Origin: Candidatus Nomurabacteria bacterium CG_4_10_14_0_2_um_filter_30_12
GTDB lineage: Bacteria > Patescibacteriota > Minisyncoccia > Phycocordibacterales > UBA9973
Length of the DNA stretch: 25,821 bases
Assembly: GCA_002792755.1 (NCBI GenBank)
Contig: PFOY01000029.1
Location: 1 to 25,821, forward strand
Reading direction: 5' to 3'
A program made the translations under genes and the position numbers. This document shows, piece after piece, positions 7,569 to 14,656 of the stretch. The notes below the pieces were generated by a model that was given only the letters and a program-made list of their open reading frames with translations, was not told the DNA's origin and searched no databases. How positions within the stretch are numbered: position 1 is the first letter of the stretch; every line of letters begins with the position of its first letter.

Positions 7569-7784
7569 TTAAACTAGCTTTTTCAATTCATCTTCGTATT
7601 TCTTCATTACAGAGAGCCCTGCGGTATTTTGATCCATTCCACTCTTTATTTTCTCTTGTATTTCTTCTGCAATCGTTTTAAAAAGCTCTGGATTCTTTTC
7701 CATCATATTTATAAACATATCTATTTGTGCTTCGGGTACACCTTGTGTACGAAGCATCTTTTTAAGTAAGAAATTTTTAAACAT
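7569..7784 (-). CDS. Small soluble protein of unknown function
   Basis: This 71-residue, mostly helical, charged protein has no signal peptide or membrane helix. The sequence MEKNPELFKTIAEEIQEKIKSG suggests an amphipathic helical hairpin. No family is recognised. The gene lies 14 bp downstream of the lamin-tail/PKD gene and 27 bp upstream of ychF on the same strand, and its codon use matches its neighbours. Spacing and an intact reading frame support a real gene. Confidence 0.65.
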   Translation of the reverse strand: MFKNFLLKKMLRTQGVPEAQIDMFINMMEKNPELFKTIAEEIQEKIKSGMDQNTAGLSVMKKYEDELKKLV

Positions 7785-7798
7785 AAACTAATTCTACA

Positions 7799-9310
7799 TT
7801 ATTCATCTAAAATTTCAAAATCATCTCCTGTCTTTTTAGATACAAATCCTCTATTACGAGTACGGATAAAATATGCAAGGCTCGTACTAATACCAAGAAA
7901 AGCAAATAAACCAAATATTCCATATTTAAAATTATCTTTTACTGGTATATCACTTTTTATAGCTCCTGCTACTCCATTATCAAATGGAACTTTCATTTCT
8001 AAAATATTTTCTAAGGAATTTATATTATTATTTGTATTTAAATCCATATTTATTAAATTATCTTGTGGTACACTATAGATAGGTTTTGTTATAGGTGCTT
8101 TAGTTTTAATAATATTTTTATCTAAAATTTCTACTGGTAAAATATTAGGAGAAGATGAATAACTAAATATTGTTTCCATTTGTGAATTTACTAATTTTAA
8201 AACATCTTTGTCTAGGATAGAAAAACCAGTAATCTTAGGAGACAAAATAATTTTATTTTTTGATTTTAAAATAGTATTTTTAGGAAAAATAAAACTTTTT
8301 TCATTACCTAAAAGTGCCCAATTTGAAAGGTTAGAATCATAATTAGTATCATTAGAAATTTCTACAAAGAAATCTTTTTCATCTCCTATTTTTGATATTA
8401 AAATATTTGCAGGTATTACTTTTATTATCATTTTATCAACTGCATCAGGTGTAGTAGAATAATAATTTGTAAAATATTCTACAGACACGGTATATTCACC
8501 TTCATAAAAAAATGTATGAGTAAACTTATTAATATTACTTGCTTTTATTTCTTTTGAATCTCCATCTCCAAAATTCCAAAAATATTTACCTTGAAAAAGC
8601 GACTCTCCAGAATACCCTGTCGTATTTACATCAAATTCTAAAGGTATACCAACAAAAGCATAAACATTGGATTTTATTTCTGTTTTTATTTTTGGAATTT
8701 CTACTATTTTTGTCTTAGTTTTTATTTCAGTAATGTTTTGAACATTGTCATTTATTGTTGCAACTAAAGTATTATCATTTATATTATTTGAATTATTTGG
8801 AGAAGAAGAAATATTTTTTGCTCCTGGAGTAGGCAGTGCAGCTTTCCAAGAATTACTTATCTTTGATAAAGAATATCCAGATTCCTTGCTACCACCTAAA
8901 GAAGTATCATATGTCACAGAATCAATAATTTGTTTATTTGAATCAGAAATAGCTTTATATGTATTATATTTGACACTATCATCTGGCAAAGAAAATTGAG
9001 ATGAACTAAACACAATACCTGAAAAAGAATCCACATTTGATGTATTTGTTATTATCGCGTATTCTCCGCTTCCTAAAATTCCAGATCCTTTTTGCAATCT
9101 TAATGGAGAAGAATCATCTTTATTATTAAAGAATCTCCAATCATTTAAATCAAAAGAAATACTTCCAGAATTAAAAACCTCTATCCATTCATAAGCTCCA
9201 CCATTTACAGGTGCATACATTATTTCATTTATTGAGACATTAGCAGAAACAATATTACTCTCAAAAAACAAAAAAGCTCCTACAAAAAAGAGGATTATTT
9301 TTTTAGACAT
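7799..9310 (-). CDS. Exported membrane-anchored lamin-tail / PKD domain protein
   Basis: Residues 1-23 are a signal peptide ending in VSA. A lamin-tail-like domain follows at about 24-165, with the signature INEIMYAP, then EWIEVFNSG, DLNDWRF, and later YSLSKISNSWKAALPTPGAKN. A low-complexity Asn/Lys linker leads to a PKD domain (about 205-300) with FWNFGDGD near 245 and HTFFYEGEYTVSV. A second, degenerate lamin-tail-like region (ISKIGDEKDFFVEISN, NWALLG) follows. One C-terminal membrane helix at about 463-482 precedes a basic then acidic tail. The layout indicates a protein held at the membrane with its domains outside the cell. Such proteins are common in CPR surface repertoires; the ligand is unknown. 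Confidence 0.85.
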   Translation of the reverse strand: MSKKIILFFVGAFLFFESNIVSANVSINEIMYAPVNGGAYEWIEVFNSGSISFDLNDWRFFNNKDDSSPLRLQKGSGILGSGEYAIITNTSNVDSFSGIVFSSSQFSLPDDSVKYNTYKAISDSNKQIIDSVTYDTSLGGSKESGYSLSKISNSWKAALPTPGAKNISSSPNNSNNINDNTLVATINDNVQNITEIKTKTKIVEIPKIKTEIKSNVYAFVGIPLEFDVNTTGYSGESLFQGKYFWNFGDGDSKEIKASNINKFTHTFFYEGEYTVSVEYFTNYYSTTPDAVDKMIIKVIPANILISKIGDEKDFFVEISNDTNYDSNLSNWALLGNEKSFIFPKNTILKSKNKIILSPKITGFSILDKDVLKLVNSQMETIFSYSSSPNILPVEILDKNIIKTKAPITKPIYSVPQDNLINMDLNTNNNINSLENILEMKVPFDNGVAGAIKSDIPVKDNFKYGIFGLFAFLGISTSLAYFIRTRNRGFVSKKTGDDFEILDE

Positions 9311-9337
9311 AGTTTTTTTTATTATTTAATATTATGA

Positions 9338-9343
9338 TATAAT
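9338..9343 (+). promoter_or_regulatory. Candidate -10 box upstream of the PfkB kinase gene
   Basis: TATAAT occurs in the divergent gap between the lamin-tail gene and the kinase gene, 75 bp before the kinase ATG. No good -35 is visible (only a T-run at 9313-9320), so the call rests on the hexamer and position. Confidence 0.35.
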
Positions 9344-9355
9344 CATAGCACTTGT

Positions 9356-9375
9356 CCCGTTAAAAAATCAACGGG
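9356..9375. repeat. CCCGTT/AACGGG hairpin in the kinase leader
   Basis: A perfect 6-bp stem CCCGTT...AACGGG with an 8-nt A-rich loop lies in the 5' leader of the kinase gene. The stem ends match the outer arms of the NPVRN-type element at 6462-6513, so it may be a minimal or decayed member. A regulatory leader hairpin is an alternative. Confidence 0.5.
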
Positions 9376-9418
9376 CTTGATGTAGATATATAGATTATTA
9401 ATTAAATTTTTTAATTGA

Positions 9419-10441
9419 ATGAAAAAAATAGATTTTCTAGCTATTGGAGACACTGTCGTAGATGCATTTATAAAACTAAAAGATGCTCACGTGCATTGTA
9501 AATTAGACACTAATGCTTGTGAGCTTTGTTTACGTTTTGGAGATAAAGTACCATACGAATCTTTGCACGTAATTCCTTCTGTTGGTAATAGTCCAAATGC
9601 TGCAGTCTGTGCTAGTAGACTCGGACTCTCTACAGCACTTATGACAAACATTGGTGATGATTTAAATGGAAAAGAATGCTTAGCTGTGCTAGAAAAAGAA
9701 AATATAGACACTACATTTGTAAAAATAGAAACGGGTAAACTTACAAATTATCATTTTGTACTTTGGTATGATGTTGACCGTACTATTTTAATAAAACATC
9801 AAAATTATGAAAGACATTGGTTGAATACAAAAGAAGCAAATGAGCTTTCAAAACCCGCTTGGATATATTTAAGTTCTCTCGGTGAAGACTCTCTACCTTT
9901 TCATACAGAAATATCTAATTATCTTAAAAAATATAAAAATATAAAACTCGCCTTTCAACCAGGAACTTTTCAAATAAAATTTGGTACTGAAGCTTTAAAA
10001 AATATTTATGAAAGAACTGATGTTTTCTTTTGTAATCTAGAAGAAGCTTTAAAAATTCTTAAAAAAGAAGATAATAGTGAAAATAGAGATATTTTAGCTT
10101 TATCAAAAGGAATCACAGAATTAGGACCTAAAATAGTTGTAATAAGTGATGGACCAAATGGTGCTTATCTTTATAGCGAAGGAGAATTATGGCACAATCC
10201 TATATATAAAGATATCGCAGAACCAGTAGACCGTACAGGTGCAGGAGATGCATTTTCTTCAACATTTACAGCAGCACTTGCATTAGATAAATCCCCTATT
10301 GAAGCTTTCTCTTGGGGACCAATAAATTCAATGTCTGTAGTTCAAAAAATAGGAGCACAAGAAGGCTTACTATCACGTTCTAAATTAGAAGAATATTTAA
10401 AGGTCGCACCAAAAGATTATAAGATTAATAAAATAAATTAA
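9419..10441 (+). CDS. PfkB/ribokinase-family carbohydrate kinase
   Basis: This 340-residue sugar or nucleoside kinase transfers phosphate from ATP to a hydroxyl of the substrate. The N-terminal strand is DFLAIGDTVVDAFI, then GNSPNAAVCASRLG (the PfkB glycine-rich substrate region). The C-terminal signature DRTGAGDAF is at 271-279, with Asp277 as the expected catalytic base. An unusual Cys-containing segment (HCKLDTNACELC, about 27-38) lies in the lid region. The substrate cannot be read from sequence. Ribose, fructose-6-phosphate or a nucleoside are all possible, and the nearby pentose phosphate genes make a pentose or nucleoside link plausible. The next gene starts 4 bp downstream. Confidence 0.88.
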   Translation: MKKIDFLAIGDTVVDAFIKLKDAHVHCKLDTNACELCLRFGDKVPYESLHVIPSVGNSPNAAVCASRLGLSTALMTNIGDDLNGKECLAVLEKENIDTTFVKIETGKLTNYHFVLWYDVDRTILIKHQNYERHWLNTKEANELSKPAWIYLSSLGEDSLPFHTEISNYLKKYKNIKLAFQPGTFQIKFGTEALKNIYERTDVFFCNLEEALKILKKEDNSENRDILALSKGITELGPKIVVISDGPNGAYLYSEGELWHNPIYKDIAEPVDRTGAGDAFSSTFTAALALDKSPIEAFSWGPINSMSVVQKIGAQEGLLSRSKLEEYLKVAPKDYKINKIN

Positions 10442-10445
10442 AAAT

Positions 10446-10682
10446 ATGAGTATAGAAGATTTAAAAAAAATTGAATCAAAAGAAAAAAAATTAGAATTAT
10501 CAAATGAAGAATCAGAAATTCGAGATCAAATAGAAGCTTATCACGTAAGACAACAAGAATTATCAAAAGAGATTGAAGAAAAAAAAGCAAAAAAAGAAGA
10601 TATTTCTGATCTAGAAATAACATTTAATGAAAATAAAGAAGAGTATGAGAGATTAAGTAAATTATTAGATAAATTTGAATAA
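10446..10682 (+). CDS. Small coiled-coil protein of unknown function
   Basis: This 78-residue protein is almost entirely charged helix (Glu/Lys-rich heptads such as ELSKEIEEKKAKKEDISDLE) and is expected to form a coiled coil. There is no signal or membrane segment. It starts 4 bp after the kinase stop and ends just before a bidirectional terminator, so it is the last gene of a two-gene unit. No function is recognised. Confidence 0.65.
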   Translation: MSIEDLKKIESKEKKLELSNEESEIRDQIEAYHVRQQELSKEIEEKKAKKEDISDLEITFNENKEEYERLSKLLDKFE

Positions 10683-10690
10683 AAATTAAA

Positions 10691-10716
10691 AAAAACTAGC
10701 TAATTAGCTAGTTTTT
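10691..10716. terminator. Bidirectional intrinsic terminator
   Basis: A perfect 26-bp palindrome (arms AAAAACTAGCTAA and complement) lies between convergent genes, with A-runs on one side and T-runs on the other. It can terminate the coiled-coil gene on plus and the transketolase gene on minus. The minus gene's stop codon lies inside it. Confidence 0.85.
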
Positions 10717-11729
10717 CTTTTTAATACTTTCTCAACTGCAAGTATTATATCAGGCACATCCATATGATAATGTTTTATTAATTCATCAGGCGTTCCTGAT
10801 TGACCAAAAAGATTTTGAACACCGATAAATTCTATAGGCACAGGATAATTCCCTGCGAGTACTTCTGCGACGGCAGAACCCATTCCTCCATTTACCTGAT
10901 GTTCTTCTACTGTCACTATCGCTTTACATTCTTTTGCAAGAGATACTATTGCTTCTTTATCTATTGGAACAATTGAAGATAAATTCATCACTTTTGTTTT
11001 TATTCCTCTTGATTCTAATTCTTTAGCTGCGAGTAATGCGCGATGAGTCAAACTACCTGTGACAATGATTCCAACTTGTGCGAGTCCAATATCTGGTATC
11101 CAATAAATCTGACTTTTTCCTATTTCATAAGGAGTTTCTTCTGTTGTAATTATGGGTGTCTTTTCACGAGCTAAACGTAAATATGCTGGCCCACTTAGAC
11201 TCAGCGAGGCTGGATTTTTTGTTTTAATTAATTCTAAAGTAACCTTTTTTGCTTCTATCGCATCACAAGGAGAAATAACATCCATATTCGGAATAACTCG
11301 CATTAATGCAATATCTTCTAAGGCTTGATGTGTACCACCATCGGGCCCAACTGATATCCCAGCATGAGAACCAACTATTATTACTTTTCTATCATTATAT
11401 GCTATTGTCGTCCTTATCTGTTCCCAATTACGCCCAGGAGAAAACATCGCGTAAGATGAACAAAAAGGTATTTTACCCATCGCAGACATTCCAGAAGCTA
11501 CAGTGACCAAATTTTGTTCAGCTACACCCATTTCAATAAATCTCTTTGGAAACTTTTCTGCAAATAAATTCATCTGTGTTGATTCAACTAAATCAGCACA
11601 AAGAGCAATGACATTTTCATTCTCTTCTCCTGCTTTAAGTAACCCAATACCAAAACCTTTTCGTATTGGTATCTGTTCAACGTCTTCGTTAAATATTTTT
11701 GGATTAAGTTTTAATTTTTGATTAAGCAT
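10704..11729 (-). CDS. Transketolase, C-terminal subunit (split enzyme)
   Basis: This is the pyrimidine-binding and C-terminal half of transketolase, 341 residues, encoded separately from the TPP-phosphate-binding half as in archaea and many CPR genomes. GVAEQNL (68-74) carries the Glu that activates the thiamine ring, and SVGPDGGTHQALED (126-139) is the standard motif. The transketolase C-terminal domain follows, with EEHQVNGGMGSAVAE and FGQSGTPDELI. Residues near NPASLSLSG come from a repeat related to one in gap. The gene begins 27 bp after the N-terminal subunit gene and ends at the bidirectional terminator, so it closes the pentose phosphate unit. 1-Deoxyxylulose-5-phosphate synthase is a related alternative, but the split arrangement and the context favour transketolase. 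Confidence 0.92.
   Translation of the reverse strand: MLNQKLKLNPKIFNEDVEQIPIRKGFGIGLLKAGEENENVIALCADLVESTQMNLFAEKFPKRFIEMGVAEQNLVTVASGMSAMGKIPFCSSYAMFSPGRNWEQIRTTIAYNDRKVIIVGSHAGISVGPDGGTHQALEDIALMRVIPNMDVISPCDAIEAKKVTLELIKTKNPASLSLSGPAYLRLAREKTPIITTEETPYEIGKSQIYWIPDIGLAQVGIIVTGSLTHRALLAAKELESRGIKTKVMNLSSIVPIDKEAIVSLAKECKAIVTVEEHQVNGGMGSAVAEVLAGNYPVPIEFIGVQNLFGQSGTPDELIKHYHMDVPDIILAVEKVLKRKTS
11191..11213. repeat. PASxSxS-type repeat inside the transketolase gene
   Basis: The blocks TAGACTC and CGAGGCTGG occur in the same order here and in gap (15311-15338), separated by a shorter centre. The repeat is read in frame as NPASLSLSG just before the conserved GPAYLRL strand. Confidence 0.6.
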
Positions 11730-11740
11730 TTTTGTTTTTT

Positions 11741-11774
11741 TACTAATACCTAGTGCCTAAGGCCTAGAGCCTAT
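11741..11774. repeat. CTAGGC-type short tandem repeat at the transketolase subunit junction
   Basis: On the minus strand, degenerate ~8-nt units (AGGCTCTA, GGCCTTAG, GCACTAGG) overlap the last codons and stop of the N-terminal subunit gene and fill the gap before the C-terminal subunit. Repeat acquisition may have set the end of that protein (residues ending SRP). Confidence 0.5.
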
Positions 11775-12608
11775 TTCTCTTAATTCATTTAATGCCATTT
11801 CACCTTGTTCTTTATTTGGTGGCATACCATGCCATTTATAATCTCCTTCAAATTCTTTCACTCCCTTTCCAGGAATAGTGTGAGCAATGATCACAACAGG
11901 TTTATTAAATACTTCATGTGCATCTTTAAAAGCTTCATTCAAATCTTTAAAATCATGCCCATTTACTTCTATGACATACCAATTAAAAGATCTCCATTTA
12001 TCTGCAAGAGGCTCAAGTGGCATTACTTTCTCTGTATTACCATCTATTTGAATATTATTTCTATCCACAATAGCAATCAAATTATTTAATTTATTTTTTC
12101 CAGCAAACATAATTGCTTCCCAAGAATTCCCTTCATTTAATTCTCCATCAGACATAAGACAATAAATATATCTACTATTTTCTTTACCATCTATTTTATC
12201 AGCGAGAGCCATACCTGCTGATTGTGAAAGTCCAGAACCAAGTGGTCCAGAAGAATTCTCAACAAATGGTAAATATTCTCTATGAGGATGCCCTTGTAGA
12301 CGGCTTCCTAATTTACGCAATGTATTTAATTCTTCAATAGGAAAATAACCAGAGTGTGCCATAGATGCATAGAGTACAGGACAAATGTGTCCATTAGAAA
12401 GTATTAGACGATCACGATCTTCCCAAGATGGATCTTTGGGATTATGTTTTAAAATATAAAAATATAAAAATGCAAAAATATCAGCCATACCAAGAGGACC
12501 TGCTGTATGTCCACTTTTAGCTTCAACAAGCATAGAAATAATACTTTGACGTATATCATTTGCTTTTATTTTAAGCTCCTTTATTTTTTCATCAGATAAA
12601 GAAATCAT
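11757..12608 (-). CDS. Transketolase, N-terminal subunit (split enzyme)
   Basis: This is the thiamine-diphosphate-binding half of transketolase, 283 residues. Landmarks are SGHTAGPLG (32-40) and SNGH (71-74), both with conserved His. The TPP/Mg motif is SDGELNEG (153-160) followed by DRNNIQIDG, with Ser replacing the first Gly of the usual GDG. PGKGV and WHGMPP occur near the end. The enzyme moves two-carbon ketol units between sugar phosphates. It is paired with the C-terminal half immediately downstream and follows rpe by 48 bp, so both subunits are probably made together with the epimerase and isomerase. The final few residues derive from a short repeat. Confidence 0.93.
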   Translation of the reverse strand: MISLSDEKIKELKIKANDIRQSIISMLVEAKSGHTAGPLGMADIFAFLYFYILKHNPKDPSWEDRDRLILSNGHICPVLYASMAHSGYFPIEELNTLRKLGSRLQGHPHREYLPFVENSSGPLGSGLSQSAGMALADKIDGKENSRYIYCLMSDGELNEGNSWEAIMFAGKNKLNNLIAIVDRNNIQIDGNTEKVMPLEPLADKWRSFNWYVIEVNGHDFKDLNEAFKDAHEVFNKPVVIIAHTIPGKGVKEFEGDYKWHGMPPNKEQGEMALNELREIGSRP

Positions 12609-12656
12609 TCTTTTAATTATAACAAAATAGATTTATAAATACTATAAAAATAAAAA

Positions 12657-13367
12657 TTATTCTAAATTTTTAAAATCTTCAATAGTTTCTATTATATCTT
12701 CTGAATTAAAAACCGCAGAACCAATGACGAGTTTCGTTGCTCCTGCTTTTATCAAAAGAGGAGCTGTCTCTTTATTTACACCTATATCAACTGCAATAGG
12801 TAAATCAGAATATTTTTCTCTTAAAATCTTAATATTTTTATATACCTTCTCGTCTAATGATATTCCCTGATATCCTATTTTATCATTTCCCATAAATTGC
12901 ACAAAATCTATAGAAGAAACCAATGGAAAAACTTGCTCTATTGGCGTAGAAGGATTGATAGCTACACCTATCTCCATTGCTTCTCTTACATACATATCTA
13001 TACCCTCCAAAAAATTCTCAAATTCTTTTAAATCACCTGCCTGCGCAGACATGCAAATTGCTTCAATATGAAAAATAATTCTCTTTGCACCAAGCTTTGT
13101 ATAAATATCAAAATTCTCGACTGCATCAGAAACTAAAAGATCAAGTTCAAAATCAATATCTTCCCAAAAAGGCATTCCTTCTTGTTCGGCTAATATTTTA
13201 TTAAAATGTTCATCTAATGTAGATTCAAATGGCCAAGTTTTTGATGATACAAAAATACCATCACAAATATCAACTTGAACGAGAGGAGTAACAAAACGCA
13301 CAAGAGCGATTTTATTTTTTAAATCTTCATAATTTTTAGGTAATATAGCTGGAATTATTTCAATCAT
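12657..13367 (-). CDS. rpe: Ribulose-phosphate 3-epimerase-like TIM barrel, altered metal site
   Basis: The 236-residue TIM barrel has the family layout. IIPAILP is at the N-terminus, VQVDICDG at 30-37, FELDLLV at 73-79, GAKRIIFHIEA, the phosphate-loop-like MGNDKIGYQG near 159-168, and AVDIGV around Asp194 with GSAVF after it. Ordinary Rpe binds metal with His-Asp-His-Asp. Here the first His is Gln31 and the second is Asp76, while Asp33 and Asp194 are kept. It may use a different metal geometry or a different substrate. The six-bp gap after rpiB and the following transketolase genes support a pentose phosphate role. Residues 106-110 (MSAQA) come from a G+C-rich palindrome. Confidence 0.82.
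   Translation of the reverse strand: MIEIIPAILPKNYEDLKNKIALVRFVTPLVQVDICDGIFVSSKTWPFESTLDEHFNKILAEQEGMPFWEDIDFELDLLVSDAVENFDIYTKLGAKRIIFHIEAICMSAQAGDLKEFENFLEGIDMYVREAMEIGVAINPSTPIEQVFPLVSSIDFVQFMGNDKIGYQGISLDEKVYKNIKILREKYSDLPIAVDIGVNKETAPLLIKAGATKLVIGSAVFNSEDIIETIEDFKNLE
13038..13051. repeat. G+C-rich near-palindrome inside rpe (MSAQAG)
   Basis: TGCCTGCGCAGACA is a palindrome except for one pair (G-U in the minus transcript). It resembles dispersed CTGCCTGC/GCAGGCAG repeats and is read in frame as MSAQAG, in a loop after the conserved HIEA strand. Confidence 0.55.
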
Positions 13368-13373
13368 TTATTT

Positions 13374-13847
13374 TTATATATTAATTTCATCTATCTTTTT
13401 AAGACGACGAATATGTCTCTCGTCAAAACTAAAAGGAGCACTAAGCCAAAAATTAACTATCTCCATCACATCTTCTTCTGTAAAATATCTAGCACCTAAT
13501 GAAAGAACATTCGCATCGTTATGAGCTCTTGATCTATGAAGGATTCCGGATTCGTTCTCTACTATTGGTTTCACTCTACCATAATAAACAATAGCTCTAA
13601 CATGAGGAAATCTATTTGCTACGATAGCTTCACCTTCCCCTGTTCCTCCTAATACAATACCTCTTGATCTAGCGGGATCTTTTGAAATTTCTCGTGCAAC
13701 AGCCACAACAAAATCTGGATAATCATCATCCTCATTGTATTCATATGCACCTTTATCAACAACTTCATGACCTTGAATTTGTAAAAAAGAAACAAGCTTT
13801 TCTTTTAACATATATCCAGCATGATCTGTTCCAATAAATATTTTCAT
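13374..13847 (-). CDS. rpiB: Ribose-5-phosphate isomerase B
   Basis: RpiB interconverts ribose-5-phosphate and ribulose-5-phosphate. The start is placed at the ATG at 13847, giving MKIFIGTDHAG and a 157-residue protein. A longer frame begins at 13904, but its extra 19 residues (Cys, Trp and Leu-rich) are unlike the family. TDHAG is the usual substrate motif, and HNDANVLSLGAR is conserved. The catalytic region reads GGTGEGEAIVAN: the cysteine of E. coli-type RpiB is replaced by Gly, and a Glu (73) sits where the mycobacterial-type enzyme uses Glu as base, so this is the Glu-type. The gene is 6 bp upstream of rpe. The LacA/LacB type of sugar isomerase is an alternative. Confidence 0.92.
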   Translation of the reverse strand: MKIFIGTDHAGYMLKEKLVSFLQIQGHEVVDKGAYEYNEDDDYPDFVVAVAREISKDPARSRGIVLGGTGEGEAIVANRFPHVRAIVYYGRVKPIVENESGILHRSRAHNDANVLSLGARYFTEEDVMEIVNFWLSAPFSFDERHIRRLKKIDEINI

Positions 13848-13853
13848 AATATT

Positions 13854-13881
13854 ATTATACCACCTTAAAAACAAAAGCCAA
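13854..13881 (-). promoter_or_regulatory. Candidate rpiB promoter giving a near-leaderless mRNA
   Basis: On the minus strand TTGGCT (13876-13881) and TATAAT (13854-13859) are 16 bp apart, and the -10 lies 6 bp before the chosen rpiB ATG. If it is used, the transcript would start at or next to the start codon. This also argues against the longer rpiB frame. Confidence 0.4.
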
Positions 13882-13914
13882 CAATAACATAACAACAAAC
13901 TCATCCTATATCCT

Positions 13915-13950
13915 AATCCTTAGTCTAGCATATATGCTAGGTTAAAGATT
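13915..13950. promoter_or_regulatory. Palindrome with CTAG half-sites upstream of rpiB (candidate operator, site 2)
   Basis: The 16-bp perfect core CTAGCATATATGCTAG (13925-13940) is flanked by partly complementary 10-bp arms. It lies between the TrpR-like gene's stop and rpiB, about 85 bp before the rpiB ATG. Fifteen of the 16 core bases and most of the flanks recur at 14395-14430. The Trp repressor binds CTAG half-sites, so an operator is a reasonable reading. No T-run follows on the minus strand, which argues against an intrinsic terminator. Confidence 0.55.
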
Positions 13951-13982
13951 TTTAATTTTACATTTTTTAATTTTTTAATTTT

Positions 13983-14387
13983 TTAATTATATAAAAATTT
14001 CCACCTACCCCTACCAGCACGTGGTGGTAACCCTGCTTTTAGAATTTTTTCTAAAATTCTCCATATATCTTTATTATTATTATTATTTTCTAATGTCTTT
14101 AGTAATGAAGAATATTTACCAATATCATATTTAAGCGACATTCGTGAAAGAGTAGAATAACTCACGCCTAATGATTCTGCAATATATGAAACTGGAACAT
14201 CTTTAGATAATAGATATATAATCGCAAATCTTTTTGCTAACATTATTTTCTCAGTTTTAGTCAAAAGATCTCCTAAAAAGAACTTCGCTTCAGATTTTCT
14301 AGCAGACTTTTCGAATGCTTTACCAAACTCACTATAAAGTTTATTTAGTGTTTCTTTTTTAAGTTTTTTAGATGAAATATGTGGCAT
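13983..14387 (-). CDS. TrpR-like helix-turn-helix regulator
   Basis: This 134-residue protein resembles the Trp-repressor/YerC-type family. Residues 37-60 (FLGDLLTKTEKIMLAKRFAI) match the family's first helices, and VSYIAESLGVSYSTLSRMS (66-84) is the helix-turn-helix. The family binds DNA as a dimer. The tail PPRAGRGRWKF is a basic C-terminal extension outside the TrpR core, preceded by a NNNNN run from a TTA microsatellite. Tryptophan as effector is not implied. Nearly identical palindromes lie 25 bp before its start (centred at 14412) and just after its stop (centred at 13932), ahead of rpiB. This suggests self-control and control of the pentose phosphate genes. Confidence 0.82.
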   Translation of the reverse strand: MPHISSKKLKKETLNKLYSEFGKAFEKSARKSEAKFFLGDLLTKTEKIMLAKRFAIIYLLSKDVPVSYIAESLGVSYSTLSRMSLKYDIGKYSSLLKTLENNNNNKDIWRILEKILKAGLPPRAGRGRWKFLYN

Positions 14388-14394
14388 AAGTTTT

Positions 14395-14430
14395 TTTTCT
14401 TAGTATAGCATATATGCTAGGTTAAGAAAA
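14395..14430. promoter_or_regulatory. Palindrome upstream of the TrpR-like gene (candidate operator, site 1)
   Basis: The core ATAGCATATATGCTAG (14405-14420) differs from site 2 by one base and is flanked by TTTTCTTAGT and GTTAAGAAAA, themselves mostly complementary. It lies 8-43 bp before the regulator's ATG. A -10-like TATACT (minus, 14402-14407) overlaps its edge, the position expected for a repressor site. Confidence 0.55.
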
Positions 14431-14451
14431 TAAAATAAATTAAAAAAATTA

Positions 14452-14655
14452 TTATTTAGAATATAACGTACTAGAATTTCCAAATAATAAATCCTTTAAT
14501 GTAAATTTATTATGAAAACTACAATCAGAACCAGCACTACGAGCACCTTCCAAATTAATACCACAATTATAAGATACTGTTTCTTTTACTAGAACAAACA
14601 AAAAAAACAATAAAATTACTATAATTAGTAACACAATTACTATTATTTTTTTCAT
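14452..14655 (-). CDS. Small single-helix membrane protein
   Basis: This 67-residue protein has a very hydrophobic N-terminal helix (residues 3-27, Ile/Val/Leu/Phe-rich). A short soluble part follows with two cysteines (NCG and DCSF) and the sequence TLKDLLFGN. The helix may be an uncleaved anchor. The gene lies 1 bp downstream of gap on the same strand, so it is probably co-transcribed with it. No family is recognised. Confidence 0.6.
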   Translation of the reverse strand: MKKIIVIVLLIIVILLFFLFVLVKETVSYNCGINLEGARSAGSDCSFHNKFTLKDLLFGNSSTLYSK

Positions 14656-14656
14656 A

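Noticed and set aside
13848..13904. N-terminal extension of RpiB from an upstream ATG at 13904
   Set aside because: The extra 19 residues are unlike RpiB and overlap a likely promoter; MKIFIGTDHAG is the family start.
13915..13950. Intrinsic terminator of the TrpR-like gene
   Set aside because: The stem is good, but no T-run follows on the minus strand, and a near-identical copy lies upstream of the same gene. An operator fits better, though a dispersed repeat is not excluded.
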